Below the pieces are notes generated by a model that saw only the letters and a program-made list of their open reading frames with translations, did not search any database and was not told the origin of the DNA. Of a stretch of DNA of 64,000 nucleotides, positions 61,807-64,000 are shown one piece after another. The stretch comes from JBHEBG01 sp046557915 (GTDB taxonomy: Bacteria > Bacteroidota > Bacteroidia > Flavobacteriales > Flavobacteriaceae). The position numbers and the translations under genes were made by a program. The stretch spans positions 496,001 to 560,000 of the forward strand of contig NZ_JBHEBG010000002.1 of NCBI RefSeq assembly GCF_046557915.1, read 5' to 3'. The first letter of the stretch is position 1, and every line of letters begins with the position of its first letter.

Positions 61807-62265
61807 ATGAAAAAGATACTACTTCCATTAACTGCTATTGCCTTTATTTTTATGTTGGCTCTTGCCAGTTGTAAGAGTACCAAAGAAAGTATAGATATTT
61901 CGGATAAGGAAAAAATGGCTTTCAACCAAAAAGAAGGAGATACCATAACTATAAAAAGCGAGGTAACCGAATATGAAATAATCATCATAGAACCGGGCTT
62001 TAATGTGTGGTTGCAAAGTATAGCACGGCCAGAAGGGTATTATTCCAAGCATTTTTTGGAAAGTAGAAACCAATTAATGGTCATGGAATGGAATCGCAGG
62101 GTAATGGAACCACAACGTTTTAATCCAAGGCTGTACGAACTGCGAATAGATTATAGCAACCAGATAGATTATGGATACGAGGTAAACTATAAACTCTACA
62201 ACTACTTTGTGTATTTTCAACGGAAATATGGGCAACGTTTAGGGCCTTTTATCCCTCGAATTTAA
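61807..62265 (+). CDS. DUF6146 family lipoprotein
   Basis: A 152-residue protein from the ATG at 61807. The signal ends MLALASC (Cys21), so it is lipidated. The mature part includes GFNVWLQSIARPEGYYSKHFLESRN and NYKLYNYFVYFQRKYG, matching DUF6146. Function unknown. An ATG 18 bases upstream would only add six residues before the signal. The DUF6787 gene follows after 32 bases with its own -7 motif. Confidence 0.88.
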   Translation: MKKILLPLTAIAFIFMLALASCKSTKESIDISDKEKMAFNQKEGDTITIKSEVTEYEIIIIEPGFNVWLQSIARPEGYYSKHFLESRNQLMVMEWNRRVMEPQRFNPRLYELRIDYSNQIDYGYEVNYKLYNYFVYFQRKYGQRLGPFIPRI

Positions 62266-62269
62266 GAAG

Positions 62270-62277
62270 TATCTTTG
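62270..62277 (+). promoter_or_regulatory. -7 promoter element candidate for the DUF6787 gene
   Basis: TATCTTTG followed by C exactly matches TAnnTTTG, giving a leader of about 14 bases. Confidence 0.45.
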
Positions 62278-62297
62278 CGTTCTAATTTTTTCAATAC

Positions 62298-62618
62298 ATG
62301 AAAAGACTAAAGGAGCGCTGGGGTATTCACTCCAATTTTCAAATCGTAATCATATTTATTGTCTTTGCCATTACCGGGTCTTCCTCGGTCTATGTGGCCA
62401 AACCCGTTTTAGAATGGATGGGTCTCACCAGGGAGAGTTTTCCCGACGGCTTTTGGTGGGGTGGATTGGTATATGCAACGTTGCGCTTGATTCTTATTTT
62501 TCCGATATATCAGGTCTTACTTGTGCTCATTGGGTGGTTATTTGGACAGTTTCGTTTTTTCTGGAATTTTGAAAAGAAAATGCTGAGCCGCATGGGTTTA
62601 GGATTTCTCATAAAATAA
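62298..62618 (+). CDS. DUF6787 family membrane protein
   Basis: A 106-residue inner-membrane protein with two membrane segments (about 15-35 and 60-85). It starts MKRLKERWGIHSNFQIVII, and ends with an amphipathic KMLSRMGLGFLIK. It is paired with DUF6146, as in many flavobacteria to my recollection; function unknown. Confidence 0.88.
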   Translation: MKRLKERWGIHSNFQIVIIFIVFAITGSSSVYVAKPVLEWMGLTRESFPDGFWWGGLVYATLRLILIFPIYQVLLVLIGWLFGQFRFFWNFEKKMLSRMGLGFLIK

Positions 62619-62771
62619 TTACCATTTTCTTTACATAAGCCATAACCGGTATTTGCTCAGCTTTGTTAAGAGGAGAAGATGTGCAAAAAATACTTTTACG
62701 TTAGGTTTCCCTACTGCTGTGGTATGTATCCCAATTACATCGCAAGGGTCATTTGCAAGGTGATTAAGGTT

Positions 62772-63074
62772 TTATTTCATTTCTATCACTTTTCCTTTAC
62801 CCAATTTGCTAAAGACATAAGTATACAACCACATAATGGTAAAGCTGGGTATAATATCCAATCCTGGGATTATTTCTTCAATAAAAGTAACGATCCCCGC
62901 TGCCTGTCCTATTTTGCCTTTATACATTCTTGTCATTAACCATCCGGCCACCGGGGCCCAGATAATATCGGAGAATTCGCCTATTCCCGGGATAATGAAA
63001 GAGACCATTCCCAATGCATCGAATAGTAATCCTAAGAAAAGGTTCCTTGTTTTATGCTCTGCTTTTTTCGACAT
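62772..63074 (-). CDS. Small membrane protein, unknown function
   Basis: A 100-residue protein with three hydrophobic stretches (about 12-32, 38-50, 62-90) and charged ends. Motifs GLLFDALGMVSFIIPGIGEFSDIIWAPV are split by Gly/Pro and look like a re-entrant or tightly packed helical unit. I do not recognise a family name. It lies 153 bases after DUF6787, in opposite orientation, and 68 bases after the start-proximal end of the DUF2807 gene. Confidence 0.75.
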   Translation of the reverse strand: MSKKAEHKTRNLFLGLLFDALGMVSFIIPGIGEFSDIIWAPVAGWLMTRMYKGKIGQAAGIVTFIEEIIPGLDIIPSFTIMWLYTYVFSKLGKGKVIEMK

Positions 63075-63142
63075 ATTTAAAATTAGCTAATCCAACCAAA
63101 GTAATCAAAGTATATGCCAAAATTTGTATTGAGGAAAATGAC

Positions 63143-63661
63143 TTAGTTTACACCTGCGGCCCGTGATATTCTTCCACCCTCGTCCGTACTGCTAACCAAG
63201 TTTCTCGTAGATCTATATATAACCTTTCCGCCAGTGGTAGCGTTTGCCACAAGATTTTTAAAATCTATATTGGACAGGTCCACGGTGGCATCCCCTACGG
63301 CCGAAACCACAAAACTTTCAATCTGGGAAAAAGCTGTGTCCATAGTCAATATTCCACCATCTGCTACCCCAACAACACTTATTGAAGGTGTATAGATCGT
63401 AATGATGGTCTGACTAAAATCTATATTTGAATTATCGGATTTAAGTTTTAGGGTCTCGTCCGAAACTTCCCAACCAATAGCGTCCAAATTACCTCTATCA
63501 TCTGCTAACGCTATTCCATAATCCGGTGATTTAACAATGCGTATAGTAGCTCCTACATTGCTGTCCAGTGCTTCAAACTTATTGATATTGATTTTATTTT
63601 GGGAAAAACCAAGTGAAACGGTAAGTATGGTCAATACAATAAAAAACTTCTTCATGGTCAT
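63143..63661 (-). CDS. Exported DUF2807 (head GIN domain) protein
   Basis: A 172-residue protein with a signal peptide (about 1-20, ending LGFSQ) and a single beta-helix-like DUF2807 domain with repeats such as GVADGGILTMD and SAVGDATVDLSNIDF. This domain is frequent in exported Bacteroidota proteins, often as a lipoprotein; this copy has no lipobox cysteine. Function unknown. Two ATG codons (63661 and 63655) are possible starts. Confidence 0.85.
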   Translation of the reverse strand: MTMKKFFIVLTILTVSLGFSQNKININKFEALDSNVGATIRIVKSPDYGIALADDRGNLDAIGWEVSDETLKLKSDNSNIDFSQTIITIYTPSISVVGVADGGILTMDTAFSQIESFVVSAVGDATVDLSNIDFKNLVANATTGGKVIYRSTRNLVSSTDEGGRISRAAGVN

Positions 63662-63810
63662 AAGTTTAGAAGGTATCCTATTATATAGACGTAAAAAATG
63701 GCGAAATGTTACATTTGTGTTAAAAAAATATAGGAAAATATTTCACTTTTCTGTTTCCAAGTCCTGGGAAAAATCTACGAAATAGCCCGAAACACCAATA
63801 AAAATAAGGG

Positions 63811-64000
63811 TTAAGAGAGGTTTGAACTAATTAATTTCAAAAACTCGTTACGTGTCTCTATTTTTTCAAATTGTCCTCTAAATCCGGAGGTTGTGGTAAC
63901 CGAATTTTGTTTTTGCACCCCCCGCATCATCATACACATATGGGATGCCTCTATTACTACGGCCACTCCTTTCGGTTTTAGGGTATTGTTAATGCATTCC
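63811..64000 (-). CDS. folE: GTP cyclohydrolase I, C-terminal part (cut by window end)
   Basis: The last 62 residues of an open frame continue beyond 64000. The sequence VAVVIEASHMCMMMRGVQKQ followed by NSVTTTSGFRG is the zinc and substrate signature of GTP cyclohydrolase I, including the conserved Cys and His. The enzyme makes dihydroneopterin triphosphate for folate and, in Bacteroidota, possibly queuosine. The stop TAA is at 63811-63813. The start lies outside this window. Confidence 0.9.
   Translation of the reverse strand, partial: ECINNTLKPKGVAVVIEASHMCMMMRGVQKQNSVTTTSGFRGQFEKIETRNEFLKLISSNLS

Noticed and set aside
63710..63718. Exact TACATTTG on the plus strand as a promoter
   Set aside because: No plus-strand gene follows it; the next plus-strand frame is a short shadow and the region ahead is folE in reverse.
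1..64000. Mobile elements, CRISPR arrays, restriction or defence genes
   Set aside because: No transposase, integrase, terminal repeats, spacer-repeat arrays or nuclease-methyltransferase pairs are visible; PglZ in porX belongs to T9SS control, not to BREX, because no brx genes are near.

Overview
This window is a stretch of chromosome from a member of the Bacteroidota, almost certainly a marine member of the Flavobacteriaceae (inference). The evidence is a fused lpxC-fabZ gene, a PorX-type response regulator with a PglZ domain (type IX secretion control), two lpxD-like genes, fused hisB and hisIE, many small lipoproteins with flavobacterial domain families (DUF6146, DUF6787, DUF937), and repeated -7 promoter motifs of the Bacteroidota form TAnnTTTG. 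The DNA is AT-rich and genes are densely packed on both strands. I see no rRNA, tRNA, insertion sequence, prophage, CRISPR array or defence island.

Layout. 1-12.5 kb: mixed housekeeping and hydrolases (M19 dipeptidase, alpha/beta hydrolases including a tandem pair, phosphatidylserine decarboxylase, DUF72, DUF2461, the cysE-cysM cysteine pair, a TruA-like pseudouridine synthase, DUF418). 12.7-14.9 kb: a PhoB/OmpR response regulator and its histidine kinase, preceded by a Pho-box-like direct repeat and followed by a terminator. 14.9-17.6 kb (minus): a VWA protein and a MoxR/ChlI-like AAA ATPase with unusual Walker motifs. 17.7-26 kb (minus): a histidine operon hisG-D-C-B-H-(GNAT)-A-(DinB)-F-IE, preceded by a leader peptide with three consecutive His codons and an intrinsic terminator, a classic attenuator arrangement. 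26-29.7 kb: prohibitin-like protein, large VWA membrane protein, fabG. 29.8-36.8 kb (minus): envelope cluster HD hydrolase, lpxD, lpxC-fabZ, lpxA, efp, second lpxD-like gene, sucD.

37-49.9 kb: porX and tsaE, a 47-residue lipoprotein gene with its own promoter candidate and terminator, an alanine dehydrogenase-like gene lacking the catalytic His, proline dehydrogenase divergent from aroB, Lrp and XRE regulators, M14 carboxypeptidase, TerC and a sterol desaturase-family protein. 50-55.7 kb: parC/parE (topoisomerase IV) and ychF. 55.8-61 kb: a CarboxypepD_reg-like exported protein, ferredoxin and LuxC-like acyl-CoA reductase with overlapping divergent promoters, then serC and serA. 61-64 kb: small DUF proteins and the 3' part of folE, cut by the window end.

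Most of the window is core metabolism and envelope biogenesis rather than accessory DNA. The strongest non-coding signals are the his attenuator, the 7-4-7 direct repeat before the two-component system, paired TGTATACA boxes plus a quasi-palindrome before the XRE regulator, and the back-to-back ferredoxin/acyl-CoA reductase promoters. No clearly new multi-gene system was found; the MoxR/VWA pair is the least understood gene set here.
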